Source: Georgenia yuyongxinii
GTDB lineage: Bacteria > Actinomycetota > Actinomycetes > Actinomycetales > Actinomycetaceae
Assembly (NCBI RefSeq): GCF_006352065.1
Contig: NZ_CP040915.1
Coordinates: 620,001 to 684,000, forward strand
Direction: 5' to 3'
DNA: 64,000 nt
Translations under genes and position numbers: made by a program
In this document: one piece after another, positions 22,946 through 33,117 of the stretch
How positions within the stretch are numbered: the stretch's first letter is position 1
How the letters are laid out: every line of letters begins with the position of its first letter
Notes under the pieces: generated by a model
Database searches by the model: none
The model's input: the letters and a program-made list of their open reading frames with translations, nothing else
Told to the model about the DNA's origin: nothing

Positions 22946-24418
22946 GTGAGCACTGCTGCGCCGAGCGCGCCCCCCACGTCCGTCGGTCGTCTGGACCGCT
23001 ACTTCCGCATCACCGAGCGTGGCTCGACCGTGGGCCGCGAGGTACGAGGTGGCATCGTCACCTTCTTCGCGATGGCCTACATCCTCGTACTCAACCCGCT
23101 GATCCTGTCCACGCCGGACTCCACGGGCGCCTTCCTCGGAGGCGGGACGGACGGGCCCAACCTCCCCGCGGTCGCCGCCGGTACCGCGCTCGTCGCGGGC
23201 CTGATGTCCATCCTCATGGGCGCCGTCGCCAACTACCCGCTCGCGCTGGCCGCCGGGCTCGGGATCAACGCCCTGCTCGCCTTCACGATCGTGCAGATGC
23301 CTGGCATGACGTGGGGCGACGCGATGGGGCTCATCGTCCTCGAGGGCCTCGTCATCCTCGTCCTCGTCCTCACCGGGCTGCGGCAGGCGATCTTCCGGGC
23401 CGTCCCGCACCAGCTCAAGGTCGCCATCTCCGTCGGCATCGGCCTGTTCATCGCCCTCGTCGGCCTGGTGAACTCCGGCATCGTGCGCACCGGTGGTGGC
23501 ACCCCGCTCCAGCTCGGCGTCAACGGCTCGCTGTTCGGCTGGCCGTCGATCGTGTTCATCGTCGGCCTGTTCACCATCGCGATCCTCATGGTGCGGAAGG
23601 TCCGCGGAGCCATCCTCATCGGCATCGTCGTCGCCGCGGTGCTCGCCGCGATCATCGAGGCGGTCGGGGACCTGGGCATCCTGTCCCCCGAGGACAACCC
23701 CGGCGGGTGGAGCCTCACCGTCCCCGCCCTCAACGGCTCCCCGGTCCAGGCACCCGACTTCGCCACGCTCGGCCAGTTCTCCCTCTTCGGTGCCTTCGAG
23801 AAGATCGGGCCGCTCGCCGCCCTGCTGCTCATCTTCTCCATCATGCTGGCCGACTTCTTCGACACGATGGGCACGATGGTCGCCATCGGCGCCGAGGGCG
23901 ACCTGCTCGACGCCGAGGGCAACCCGCCCAACACCCGCCGCATCCTCGTGGTCGACTCCATCGCCGCTGCAGCCGGCGGTGCCGCCGCGGTGTCCTCCAA
24001 CACCAGCTACATCGAGTCCGCCACGGGCGTGGGCGACGGCGCCCGTACCGGCCTCGCCTCGATCGTCACGGGCATCGCGTTCCTGCTCGCGACCTTCCTC
24101 TCCCCGCTGGCCGCGTTCGTCCCGTACGAGGCCGCCACGCCAGCCCTGGTCATCGTCGGCTTCCTCATGATGATGCAGGTCACCGAGATCACCTGGCGCG
24201 ACGCCGCGATCGCCATCCCGGCGTTCCTCACCATCGTCCTGATGCCCTTCTCGTACTCGATCACCGTGGGCATCGGCGCCGGCTTCGTCGCCTACGTCGT
24301 GCTCGCTGCCGCCAAGAAGGGCGGGGCGCGCCAGGTCCACTGGCTGATGTGGGTGGTCGCCGCCCTGTTCGTCGTGTACTTCGCGCTCGGGCCGATCGAG
24401 AACGCCCTGGGTCTCTGA
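22946..24418 (+). CDS. NCS2 (AzgA-type) purine permease
   Basis: About 490 residues with 12-14 membrane helices. GGIVTFFAMAYILVLNPLIL near the N-terminus, LADFFDTMGTMVAIG in the middle and SSNTSYIESATGVGDGARTG are hallmarks of AzgA/PbuG-like guanine-hypoxanthine-adenine permeases, inner-membrane proton symporters. The GTG at 22946 was chosen; another GTG at 22919 in frame is possible and neither has a clear ribosome-binding site. It is followed by a strong hairpin. Confidence 0.88.
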   Translation: MSTAAPSAPPTSVGRLDRYFRITERGSTVGREVRGGIVTFFAMAYILVLNPLILSTPDSTGAFLGGGTDGPNLPAVAAGTALVAGLMSILMGAVANYPLALAAGLGINALLAFTIVQMPGMTWGDAMGLIVLEGLVILVLVLTGLRQAIFRAVPHQLKVAISVGIGLFIALVGLVNSGIVRTGGGTPLQLGVNGSLFGWPSIVFIVGLFTIAILMVRKVRGAILIGIVVAAVLAAIIEAVGDLGILSPEDNPGGWSLTVPALNGSPVQAPDFATLGQFSLFGAFEKIGPLAALLLIFSIMLADFFDTMGTMVAIGAEGDLLDAEGNPPNTRRILVVDSIAAAAGGAAAVSSNTSYIESATGVGDGARTGLASIVTGIAFLLATFLSPLAAFVPYEAATPALVIVGFLMMMQVTEITWRDAAIAIPAFLTIVLMPFSYSITVGIGAGFVAYVVLAAAKKGGARQVHWLMWVVAALFVVYFALGPIENALGL

Positions 24419-24452
24419 GCCGGTCCGGCCGCTTCGGCCGGTCGCTCCTCCT

Positions 24453-24492
24453 GGAGGCCCCCACCCGCGAGCAGTCGCGGGTGGGGGCCTCC
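24453..24492 (+). terminator. Hairpin terminator after the NCS2 permease
   Basis: A perfect 18-bp GC-rich stem (24453-24470 with 24475-24492) around a GCAG loop, 35 bp after the stop codon. There is no T tract. Confidence 0.7.
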
Positions 24493-24599
24493 GCGCATCT
24501 GCCGGCCACGCCAGGGCGAGACTCCCCGCGACGGCGCCCGAGCAGGCCCATGCTCACAGTGCGCAACCTCACCGCACCTCCGGTAGTTACCTCTAGTAA

Positions 24600-24612
24600 T
24601 TAGCGGTGCTAA
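24600..24612. promoter_or_regulatory. Candidate MarR operator
   Basis: The inverted repeat TTAGCGGTGCTAA lies 20 bp before the marR start, next to TAGCAT (24618-24623), a possible -10 element. A second imperfect repeat, TTACCTCTAGTAA, sits just upstream (24587-24599). Placement suits autorepression. Confidence 0.4.
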
Positions 24613-24632
24613 CGATCTAGCATGGCACCGGT

Positions 24633-25070
24633 ATGTCAGACAACCTTTCGTCCCGTGCCGGTCGACCCGACCTGGCGACCAACGTGCGCATCGCTGTCCT
24701 GCGCCTCTCCCGCCGGCTTCGCAGTGAGTCCGGCGCGCTCACGGAGGCCCAGCACTCCGTGCTGTCCGCCCTCGTCCACATCGGACCCATGAGCCCGGGC
24801 CAGCTCGCCGAGCACGACAAGGTCCAGCGACCCTCGATGACCCGCACGGTCGCCGCCCTCGAGGAACGTGGGCTCGTCACCCGGGCGGCCAACCCCGACG
24901 ACAAGCGGCACGTCGTCGTCGCGGCCACCGAGGCCGGCCGGGAGCTGGTCAAGGAGATCAAGCGCCGCCGCAACGCCTGGCTGAACAAGGGCCTGGCTGG
25001 GCTGACGCCGGCCGAGCGGGACACCGTCGCCCAGGCGGCCGTCATCTTGCGAAGGATGGTGGAGAAGTGA
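24633..25070 (+). CDS. MarR family transcriptional regulator
   Basis: 145 residues with the MarR winged helix (about 30-110: SVLSALVHIGPMSPGQLAEH, RPSMTRTVAALEERGLVTR, wing DDKRHVVVAATEAG) and flanking dimerisation helices. It overlaps the MFS gene by four bases (GTGA), so it probably controls this transporter and itself in response to a transported compound. Confidence 0.9.
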   Translation: MSDNLSSRAGRPDLATNVRIAVLRLSRRLRSESGALTEAQHSVLSALVHIGPMSPGQLAEHDKVQRPSMTRTVAALEERGLVTRAANPDDKRHVVVAATEAGRELVKEIKRRRNAWLNKGLAGLTPAERDTVAQAAVILRRMVEK

Positions 25071-26419
25071 CCCGTACCTTCTACTCGCTGCGTTACTTCA
25101 ACTACCGCCTCTGGTTCGTCGGTGCCCTCGTCGCCAACGTCGGCACGTGGATGCAGCGGGTGGCCCAGGACTGGCTGGTGCTCACCGTCCTCTCGGACGA
25201 CTCCGGCTTCGCCGTCGGCATCGTCACCGCCTTGCAGTTCCTGCCGGTCCTGCTGCTCAGCCCGGTGGCCGGTGTGCTCGCCGACCGGCTGCCCCGCCGC
25301 AAGCTGCTCATCGGCACCCAGGCCGGGCTGGGAGTGCTCGCCGCCGGCCTGGGCGTCATGGTGCTCACGGAGACCGCCGAGCTGTGGCACGTCTACGTCT
25401 TCGCCCTGGCGCTGGGTGTGGTCAGCGCGCTGGACGGCCCGGTGCGCCAGACGTTCGTCGCGGAGATGGTTCCCGCGAGCGACCTGCCCAACGCCGTCGG
25501 GCTGAACTCCACCTCCTTCAACGCGGCCCGCCTGATCGGGCCGGGCCTTGCCGGGCTGCTCATCGCGGCGGTGGGGCCGGGCTGGGTCTTCATCATCAAC
25601 GCGGTCTCCTTCGCCGCGACGATCTTCTCCCTGACGCTCATGCGCACCCGTGAGCTGCACGAGCTTCCCCACGCCCCACGCGGCAAGGGACAGGTGCGTG
25701 CGGGACTCGCCTATGTGCGACGGCGCTCGGACATCGTGGTGATCATGGTGGTCGTCGGCGTCGTGGGAGCCTTCGGTCTGAACTTCCAGCTCACGTCCGC
25801 CGTCATGGCCAGGGAGGCCTTCGGCAAGGGGGCGGGGGAGTACGGCATCCTCGGCTCGATCCTGGCCATCGGCTCGCTCACCGGCGCGCTGCTGGCCGCC
25901 CGGCGCAAGCACCCCCGCGTCCGCCTCGTCATCGGTGCGGCGCTCGCGTTCGGGGTGACCATGGGCGTCCAGGCGTTCATGCCCACCTACGAGCTGTACG
26001 CGCTGCTGTGCATCCCGGTCGGGCTGTTCTCCCTGACCATGATGACGGCGGCGAACACCGCGGTGCAGATGTCCACCGAGCCCGCTATGCGCGGCCGCGT
26101 GATGAGCCTGTACATGATGGTGTTCCTCGGCACCACGCCCATCGGCTCACCCGTGATCGGGTGGGTCTCGGAGGCCTGGGGTCCGCGCTGGTCGGTCGGC
26201 GTCGGCGCCATCGCCTCGATCCTGGTGGCGGTGGTCGCGGCCCTGTGGGTCAAGCGGTCCTGGCACGTGCAGGTGCGCTACCAGCGGCTCGGGCGGCCTC
26301 ACCTCGTGGTGGAGGGCCCGGGCGAGCGGCATGCCCACCAGGCCGAGCGGGCGGAGCGCGAGCTGGCCAAGGCCACCCTCGCCAAGGACGAGGCACAGCA
26401 GGGCAGCGAGACGGCATAG
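25067..26419 (+). CDS. MFS transporter of the MarR-MFS pair
   Basis: 450 residues, GTG start inside the marR stop. Twelve membrane segments; FNYRLWFVGALVANVGTWMQRVAQDWLVL and DRLPRRKLL match the MFS_3 group (EntS-like exporters). A 50-residue charged, probably coiled-coil C-terminal tail (HAHQAERAERELAKATLAKD) is cytoplasmic. Likely drug or siderophore-type efflux; substrate unknown. Confidence 0.88.
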   Translation: MTRTFYSLRYFNYRLWFVGALVANVGTWMQRVAQDWLVLTVLSDDSGFAVGIVTALQFLPVLLLSPVAGVLADRLPRRKLLIGTQAGLGVLAAGLGVMVLTETAELWHVYVFALALGVVSALDGPVRQTFVAEMVPASDLPNAVGLNSTSFNAARLIGPGLAGLLIAAVGPGWVFIINAVSFAATIFSLTLMRTRELHELPHAPRGKGQVRAGLAYVRRRSDIVVIMVVVGVVGAFGLNFQLTSAVMAREAFGKGAGEYGILGSILAIGSLTGALLAARRKHPRVRLVIGAALAFGVTMGVQAFMPTYELYALLCIPVGLFSLTMMTAANTAVQMSTEPAMRGRVMSLYMMVFLGTTPIGSPVIGWVSEAWGPRWSVGVGAIASILVAVVAALWVKRSWHVQVRYQRLGRPHLVVEGPGERHAHQAERAERELAKATLAKDEAQQGSETA

Positions 26420-26462
26420 TCCGCGCCGCACGGATGGCACCTGCCTTCTAGGGTGAGGTCCC

Positions 26463-26939
26463 ATGACCGAGTCCACCGCCTTCCACGAACAGCTCCTGGC
26501 CGAGGAGGCGGAGCTGCGAGTGCCCACATTCGGCAAGGACGACGCCTGGATGCTGGGCAGCCAGATGCGCGCCGCCGCCGCTGAGCGTCGGCTGCCGATC
26601 GCCATCGGCATCGTGCTCGCCGGACAGCGCGTCTTCCATGCCGCGCTCGAGGGGTCCAGCGCCGACAACGACGGGTGGTTGGCGCGGAAGACGGCGGTCG
26701 TGCTGCGGTACGGGCGCAGCTCCATGGGTGTCGGTGAGCAGTTCCGGGTCGCGGGCAAGGACTTCGACCGCGACAGCCGGCTCGACCCCGCCGCGTTCGC
26801 CGCGCACGGCGGTGTCTTCCCGCTGGTCCACACCGGCGGTGCGCTGCTCGGTGCGGTCGGCGTCTCGGGCCTGCCGCAGCGGGAGGACCACGAGTTCGTC
26901 GTCACCGAGCTGCGGCGGTACCTCGATACCCGCGCGTGA
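26463..26939 (+). CDS. UPF0303 / GlcG-HbpS-like family protein
   Basis: 158 residues. GRSSMGVGEQFRVAGKDFDR and HGGVFPLVHTGGALLGAVGVSGLPQREDHEFV are typical of the UPF0303 heme-degrading-domain-like family. TAGGGT lies eight bases before the ATG and there is no good Shine-Dalgarno, so it may be leaderless. Cytoplasmic; biochemical role not established for this group. Confidence 0.8.
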   Translation: MTESTAFHEQLLAEEAELRVPTFGKDDAWMLGSQMRAAAAERRLPIAIGIVLAGQRVFHAALEGSSADNDGWLARKTAVVLRYGRSSMGVGEQFRVAGKDFDRDSRLDPAAFAAHGGVFPLVHTGGALLGAVGVSGLPQREDHEFVVTELRRYLDTRA

Positions 26940-27004
26940 CGGCCGCCCGGACGGGCGCGCGGCCGCCCGCCGACGAGCACCACCGCCCGCATTGCGGCCC
27001 CTTC

Positions 27005-27055
27005 TCCCGCACGTCATCGTGGGTCTACCGACGGTCCCGCACGTCATCGTGGGTC
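27005..27055. repeat. Two direct repeats with 30-bp period
   Basis: A 21-bp unit occurs at 27005-27025 and 27035-27055. Each contains CACGTCATCGTG, whose arms CACG/CGTG form a small dyad. They lie just upstream of a small acidic gene and could be operators or copies of a dispersed repeat. Confidence 0.6.
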
Positions 27056-27078
27056 CACTGACACGGGAGGGCAGCTCG

Positions 27079-27309
27079 ATGAGCGAGTCGACGGCGGGCA
27101 GCGCCCGCGAGAAGGCAGACGAGGCGAAGGCCCTTGCGGACGCCGCCGCCAAGAACCTGCAGGACACCCGGCTCGACGACGACGCGGTGGCCGACAAGGA
27201 CGTCGAGGCCACCGGAGTGACGTCAGGCGAGCCGGAGGACAAGCCGGTGCTGCGGACGGACGAGGGGCCCGGCGAGGAGCTGACGGGACCGGGATCGCCC
27301 ATGTCGTGA
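27079..27309 (+). CDS. Small acidic hypothetical protein
   Basis: 76 residues rich in Asp, Glu, Ala and Lys with a helical N-terminal half (SAREKADEAKALADAAAKNL) and a disordered acidic C-terminal half. ATG preceded by GGGAGG. No cysteine, membrane segment or known family. Such proteins are often stress or hydrophilin-like, but nothing here proves it. Confidence 0.6.
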   Translation: MSESTAGSAREKADEAKALADAAAKNLQDTRLDDDAVADKDVEATGVTSGEPEDKPVLRTDEGPGEELTGPGSPMS

Positions 27310-27324
27310 CCAGGGGTGGGTCAC

Positions 27325-28062
27325 TCATGGCGTGAACCGCCCGCCCATGCTCGTTGCCGCCTGGCACGCCGGGCAGCGGCCGCACCTCCGCACCGAGACG
27401 GGTGCTCCGGTGGCCGTTCGGTGCCGCCGTTCGTCCACCAGAGTCTCGAGCCGCGCCCGCCACGTGCGGTAGACCGGCACGACGGTGGTCAGCTCCAGGC
27501 TCGTCGTGGTGCCGTTCTGCAGCAGGAGCCGTGCCTCCGTCACGACGGCGACTCCCGCGCGGGTCAGCCCGTCGTAGCAGGCCGCGAGCCGGAGCGACGA
27601 CTCGTGCCGGGAGCGCCCCGGCGGTGGCACCTCCTGGGCGACCCAGACGTCGTCGTCCCGGATCAGGAGATCGATCCGACCGTGGAAACGTCCATCGAAG
27701 AACCCGCCGCCGTGGACGGCCTCGATGCCCGGGCGAAGGGCCGCGAGCGTGGCATCGTGGTGGGCCCTCAGCTCCTCGCCGTCGCGCGGGGCGGGCAGCT
27801 CGCACACTCCGGCCCGGCCGAACGCGCCTTGGAGCGCCGCCCGCACGTCGCCGGTGTGGTCCGGCGCCGCCCCCGGTGACCCCGCGTGCCTTGGCGCCGC
27901 CGTCCACGCCTCCGTCGCGCTGTCGTCGCCGGCGGTCAGTTCACGCAGCCCGCCGAGGCGCGCCTCGACCTCGTGCAGCACCGCCCACTCGCAGTCCGCG
28001 GCGCGCGCGAGGTCGCCGGGCTCCAGCACTGCCTCGCCGTCGAGCACGAACACCGGCCTCAC
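27325..28062 (-). CDS. Truncated, degenerate TM0106-type RecB-like nuclease domain
   Basis: 245 residues resembling only the N-terminal nuclease domain of the more than 1000-residue TM0106-family RecB-like nuclease/helicases: FVLDGEAVLEPGDLARAADCEWAVL matches the start and GGFFDGRFHGRIDLLIRDDD the nuclease core. The Asp of GRIDLL is kept, but the following (D/E)xK active-site strand reads WVAQEVPPPGR, and the helicase part is absent. A C-terminal CxxC (RCGRCPAC) remains. GTG start; GGAGGTGAGG overlaps it, so GTG at 28053 may be the true start. Probably a decayed or repurposed gene. Confidence 0.5.
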   Translation of the reverse strand: MRPVFVLDGEAVLEPGDLARAADCEWAVLHEVEARLGGLRELTAGDDSATEAWTAAPRHAGSPGAAPDHTGDVRAALQGAFGRAGVCELPAPRDGEELRAHHDATLAALRPGIEAVHGGGFFDGRFHGRIDLLIRDDDVWVAQEVPPPGRSRHESSLRLAACYDGLTRAGVAVVTEARLLLQNGTTTSLELTTVVPVYRTWRARLETLVDERRHRTATGAPVSVRRCGRCPACQAATSMGGRFTP

Positions 28063-28099
28063 CTCCGATGGCGGTCACCCTGCCACCGGGCGGTGACAT

Positions 28100-28894
28100 C
28101 TACGGTGTCGCCACCACCTGGCACTCCTGCGGGGTAGAACCGAAGAGGAGGATCTCGTACCGGGCGGTGCCGCCGGCCGCGACCGTCGGCACGTGGCCGT
28201 ACCCCGCGGCGACCGGCTCGCCGTCGGCCGTGCACACGGCGCTGACCTGGACTGCCTCGAGATCCTGCGGGAGGGTCGAGGCGAGGCGGCCGGTGATGGT
28301 GGGGTTGAGCGGGTCGTCGTGGATGGTCAGCCCGTCGAGCCGTAGGCCCGCCTTCGGCGTCTTGGTGTGACCGGCGCCGGGGACGGAGGTCTTCTCGGCC
28401 AGGGTGGCCACCACCGAGTGCGTGGCGTCCAGGGTGGCCACGGTGCTGCCCTCTGGCGCGAAGACGTCGGCCACGAACAGGGTCGACTCGCGGCCGGGGA
28501 CCTGTACCTCGGCCGTGGAGTCCTTGGACAGGACCGCGCCGTCGGCGTCGTAGGTGGTGATGCCGACGGTCACCCGCACCGTGGCGGCCGTGCGGTTGAC
28601 GACCGTGCCGAATGCGACGTCGTGCTGGTCCGTGCTGAGCAGGCCGAGGTCCTCGACCGCGACGCCCTCGGCCAGCGCCGCCTTGGTCGAGCCGGGCTCC
28701 GCCGCGGACAGGGCGGAGTCGGCAGCCTCGCTGGTGACACCGGCACCGGCGGCGGCGTCATCGGTGGCGACGGAGACGTCCGGCACCTCGTCGACCACCA
28801 GGACAGAGGGCTTGGGAGAGGCGCAGCCGGCGAGCACCGCGATCGCACCCACGGCGGCGGCGGCGCGGGCGAGGTGGCGGGGAGCCGGGTGCAT
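28100..28894 (-). CDS. Putative lipoprotein
   Basis: 264 residues. The ATG at 28894 follows CGGAG at good spacing and gives a short lipoprotein signal with lipobox LAGC (IAVLAGCASPKPS), so it should be lipidated and face outside. A disordered acidic stretch (about 30-75) is followed by a beta-rich domain (VAFGTVVNRTAATVRVTVGITTYDADG) resembling DUF/FxLYD-type immunoglobulin-like modules that bind or scaffold at the cell surface. No named family. Confidence 0.75.
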   Translation of the reverse strand: MHPAPRHLARAAAAVGAIAVLAGCASPKPSVLVVDEVPDVSVATDDAAAGAGVTSEAADSALSAAEPGSTKAALAEGVAVEDLGLLSTDQHDVAFGTVVNRTAATVRVTVGITTYDADGAVLSKDSTAEVQVPGRESTLFVADVFAPEGSTVATLDATHSVVATLAEKTSVPGAGHTKTPKAGLRLDGLTIHDDPLNPTITGRLASTLPQDLEAVQVSAVCTADGEPVAAGYGHVPTVAAGGTARYEILLFGSTPQECQVVATP

Positions 28895-29020
28895 CGTGTG
28901 TCTCCGGGAGTTTCGGGGTGGTCCTGTCCTAGTATTCGGCATCCTTGACGAAAACATGACAGAACGGTTCACGAACGTTGCCGAACGCACACGGTTCCGG
29001 ACCGGACCTGCCCCGGTTGG

Positions 29021-30142
<1,122 letters not shown>

Positions 30143-30291
30143 TCATCCCATCCGTCGTCATCCCGTCCGCGCCGGTGTCCACCGCCGCGCGCGAGGGACG
30201 CCTGAGCCCTTCGTCCCACTCCCTGCCCGATTTGCACCAGATGATGGGCGGCGCACCTCGATGTGCCGCCCAGCCGATCCACGGAGCCGAC

Positions 30292-30936
30292 GTGACCATG
30301 ACCGACCTCGCGCCCGCGGGCGCCCTCGACACCGACAGCACCTGGCTACGCCGGGCCGTGCGGCGACCGTTCGCCCTGATGCTGGCCTCGTCCGTGCTCA
30401 GCCTGATCGCGTCGTTCGTGCTGTCGGTGGATGCGGTGCGCCTGGCCGCGAACCCCGATGTGGTGCTGACCTGCGACATCAACAGCGCGATCTCCTGCGG
30501 CACCGTCGCCCAGGCGTGGCAGGCGAGCCTGTTCGGCTTCCCGAACGCCTTCCTGGGGCTGGTCACGGAGCCGGTGGTCGTCACGATCGCGCTGGCCTCG
30601 CTCGCCGGCGTGCGCTTCCCCCGGTGGTTCATGGTCACGGCCCAGGGCGTGTACCTCCTCGGGCTCGTGTTCGCCTACTGGCTCTTCGCGCAGTCGTACC
30701 TGGTCATCGGTGCGCTGTGCCCGTGGTGCCTGCTGGTCACCGCCTCGACCACGACCGTCTTCACCAGCCTGCTGCGGGTGAACATCCTTCAGAACAACTT
30801 CCGCCTGCGGCCCGGTACCCATGCCCGCGCGATGTCGCTGCTGCGCACGGGTGTGGACTACGCGGCCGTCGTCGTGGTGTTCGTGCTCCTGGCCGCCGCC
30901 ATCATCGTGAAGTACCACAACGAGCTGTTCGGCTGA
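30292..30936 (+). CDS. Vitamin K epoxide reductase family protein
   Basis: 214 residues with four to five membrane helices. The catalytic CxxC is in LCPWCLLV and the partner cysteine pair in LTCDINSAISCGTV, as in bacterial VKOR homologues that reoxidise a DsbA-like partner during disulfide formation outside the membrane. GGAG precedes the GTG at 30292; ATG at 30298 is an alternative. No dsbA-like gene is fused or adjacent. Confidence 0.9.
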   Translation: MTMTDLAPAGALDTDSTWLRRAVRRPFALMLASSVLSLIASFVLSVDAVRLAANPDVVLTCDINSAISCGTVAQAWQASLFGFPNAFLGLVTEPVVVTIALASLAGVRFPRWFMVTAQGVYLLGLVFAYWLFAQSYLVIGALCPWCLLVTASTTTVFTSLLRVNILQNNFRLRPGTHARAMSLLRTGVDYAAVVVVFVLLAAAIIVKYHNELFG

Positions 30937-30944
30937 CGCGCCGG

Positions 30945-31970
30945 TCAGCCGCGTAGGGCGCGCTGAACCTCCAGCACGTGCGCGGACCAGCCCGCCGTGC
31001 GCCCGCACACGTACAGGGCCGCGAGCAGGTTGGCCGGCACGCCGACGTGGTCCAGCAGGACCGCACCCCAGAACAGCGCGCCGGGCCGGTAGCCGGCCGC
31101 GTCACCGTCGGCGGCCCGGGCGAGCGCCGTTCCGCCGGCCTGGGCGACCGCCTCGGCCACGTCCAGACGGGCGGCACCCACCCGCAGGCAGGCCGCTCGC
31201 AAGAGCTCGCCGCGCGCGTCGTCGGGCAGGTGGGGGTCCCCGAACCCGGGCAGCCTGCCGTCCCGGGCAAGATGTTCCGCGACGACGGCGGCCGGGTCAT
31301 CGGTGCGTTCGGCCTGCTCCATCAGCGCCAGCGCCCTGGCCGAGCCGCCGCCCCCGAGCGGCCCGCTCGCCACGGCGACGGCGGCCGAGAGGCACGCTGC
31401 GACGTCGGCGCCCTGCTCGGCGGCGAGCCGTGCGGTACGGGTGGACGGGGAGAGCCCGTTCTCGGCGAGGGTGAGCCAGAAGGTGTCCAGCGCCGCGACC
31501 GCGGCCGGGTCCGCCTCACCGCGCCACCGCACGAGGAAACGCTCGGTGATCGTGCGGGCGAGGTCGACCTCACGCTGCGGCACCGCGGGCACGTCCTCGC
31601 CGCGGGCCGACTGGGCGACGAAGCTCAGCGTCATCACCGACGCCCGCGCGAGGTCCTCCCGGGCCTGGCTCGCCGGAATGTCCACGAGGGGCCGGTACGC
31701 CCAGACAGGCGTCAGCTGGGCGAGCGCCGACTGCACGTCCACCCGCACGTTGCCCGTGCGCACCGGGAGGTTGAACGGCTCGGCGGGCGGCAGGCCGGAC
31801 GAGTCCGTGCCGTCCACCAGGAGGCCCCACAGGCGCTCGAACGGGGTGCCGAGCAGGTCCGCGACCGGCCGGCCGCGGTACACCGGGGTGCCGGTCGCGG
31901 GCGCCAGCGCGAAGATCGCGGCGCCGTCCGTGCCGTCGCCGGGGGTGCGGGCGTCAGGTGTGGTGGACAT
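30945..31970 (-). CDS. Citrate synthase-like protein lacking catalytic histidines
   Basis: 341 residues with the overall layout of the short actinobacterial citrate synthase-like proteins (PVYRGRPVADLLG at the start, CGRTAGWSAHVLE at the end). The catalytic motifs are altered: SGPLHGGA reads SGPLGGGGSA, GFGHRVY reads GFGDPHLPD, and the third active-site segment reads ALFWGAVLLD. It is unlikely to make citrate and may be a regulatory or orphan-substrate paralogue. TATCCT eight bases before the ATG suggests a leaderless start (GTG at 31973 is an alternative). Convergent with the VKOR gene, nine bases apart. Confidence 0.8.
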   Translation of the reverse strand: MSTTPDARTPGDGTDGAAIFALAPATGTPVYRGRPVADLLGTPFERLWGLLVDGTDSSGLPPAEPFNLPVRTGNVRVDVQSALAQLTPVWAYRPLVDIPASQAREDLARASVMTLSFVAQSARGEDVPAVPQREVDLARTITERFLVRWRGEADPAAVAALDTFWLTLAENGLSPSTRTARLAAEQGADVAACLSAAVAVASGPLGGGGSARALALMEQAERTDDPAAVVAEHLARDGRLPGFGDPHLPDDARGELLRAACLRVGAARLDVAEAVAQAGGTALARAADGDAAGYRPGALFWGAVLLDHVGVPANLLAALYVCGRTAGWSAHVLEVQRALRG

Positions 31971-32168
31971 CACCGCGCAGGATAGGCGCCCGCGGGCCGG
32001 GAGGAAGAATCGGTCCGGCCGGTACGGGGCTCGACCGTCCCGCCGGGCCCTCGGGAGCTGCGGCCCTGCCCTCTTGTCGGCGGACCTCCCTATCCTGGGC
32101 CTAGAAGACTCCCGGCGGTGCCGGGCCGACGGCGCCGGGCGGCGTCAGGCACAAGGAGCGTGGGACGC

Positions 32169-32975
32169 GTGAGCGACCTGATCGACACGACGGAGATGTA
32201 TCTCAAGACGGTCTACGAGCTTGAGGAAGAGGGCGTGGTGCCCCTGCGCGCCCGCATCGCCGAGCGGCTGGGGCACTCCGGCCCGACCGTCTCGCAGACC
32301 GTCGCCCGGATGGAGCGTGACGGTCTGCTCGTGCTGACCGGCAACCGCCAGCTCCGCCTGACGGACGAGGGCCGGGCGCGGGCCACCAAGGTCATGCGCA
32401 AGCACCGCCTCGCCGAGCGACTGCTCACCGACGTCGTCGGGCTGGACTGGCCATTCGTGCACGAGGAGGCGTGCCGCTGGGAGCACGTCATGAGCGAGCG
32501 GGTCGAGCGCCGGCTCGTCGAGCTGCTCGGCCACCCCCGGGTGGACCCGTACGGCAACCCGATCCCCGGCCTGGAGCACCTGGGCGACGACGCACTCGCG
32601 ACCCTGCCGCACGTCGAGGTGCGCTCGCTGGCCGACGTCGCGGCCGAGCGCGTGCCCGCCGGGGCGGTGGGTGCCACGCGCAGCGTGGTGGTCCACGCGG
32701 CGGTGACCGGGGCGGCGGTGGCCCACGCCGCGGGCGGCGCGGGGGCGGAGTCGCAGACGGTGCCCTTCGAGGTCGAGCTGGCACGGATCGGTGAACCCCT
32801 CCAGGTGGACGTCGACCTGCTCGGCCGGATGGCCGATGCCGGTCTGCGCCCGGGTGTGCGGGTAGAGGTGACCGTGCGGCCCGAGCTCGAGCTGGTCTCG
32901 TTGCACGCTCCCGGCTCGGACACCGTGCTGGACCTGCCGGAGGACATCACGCGGCACCTCTTCGTGACGCGCTGA
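32169..32975 (+). CDS. ideR: Iron-dependent repressor of the DtxR/IdeR family
   Basis: 269 residues from a GTG preceded by AAGGAG. An N-terminal winged helix (1-73) and dimerisation/metal domain (74-140) carry every known ligand in register with IdeR/DtxR: Met10, Cys102, Glu105, His106 for one site and His79, Glu83, His98 for the other. A long linker is followed by an SH3-like domain (about 195-269). With Fe(II) it should repress siderophore and iron-uptake genes and activate storage. No clear IdeR box was found in the window. Confidence 0.95.
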   Translation: MSDLIDTTEMYLKTVYELEEEGVVPLRARIAERLGHSGPTVSQTVARMERDGLLVLTGNRQLRLTDEGRARATKVMRKHRLAERLLTDVVGLDWPFVHEEACRWEHVMSERVERRLVELLGHPRVDPYGNPIPGLEHLGDDALATLPHVEVRSLADVAAERVPAGAVGATRSVVVHAAVTGAAVAHAAGGAGAESQTVPFEVELARIGEPLQVDVDLLGRMADAGLRPGVRVEVTVRPELELVSLHAPGSDTVLDLPEDITRHLFVTR

Positions 32976-33117
32976 CGTGCTGATACGGGCCGCGCACGCA
33001 CGCCGTCCTGGCTCGTGACCGTTTCGTGATCTACGCCACGGTTCGTTACACAACCGTGACATCTGGGTTTGCGACCACGTAGTCTCGCAACCGCCTCATG
33101 GAAACCTCCATTTCCGA

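Noticed and set aside
22880-24340. 486-residue minus-strand frame over the purine permease
   Set aside because: Mirror frame of the NCS2 gene with His/Asp/Glu/Arg-rich repeats and no family.
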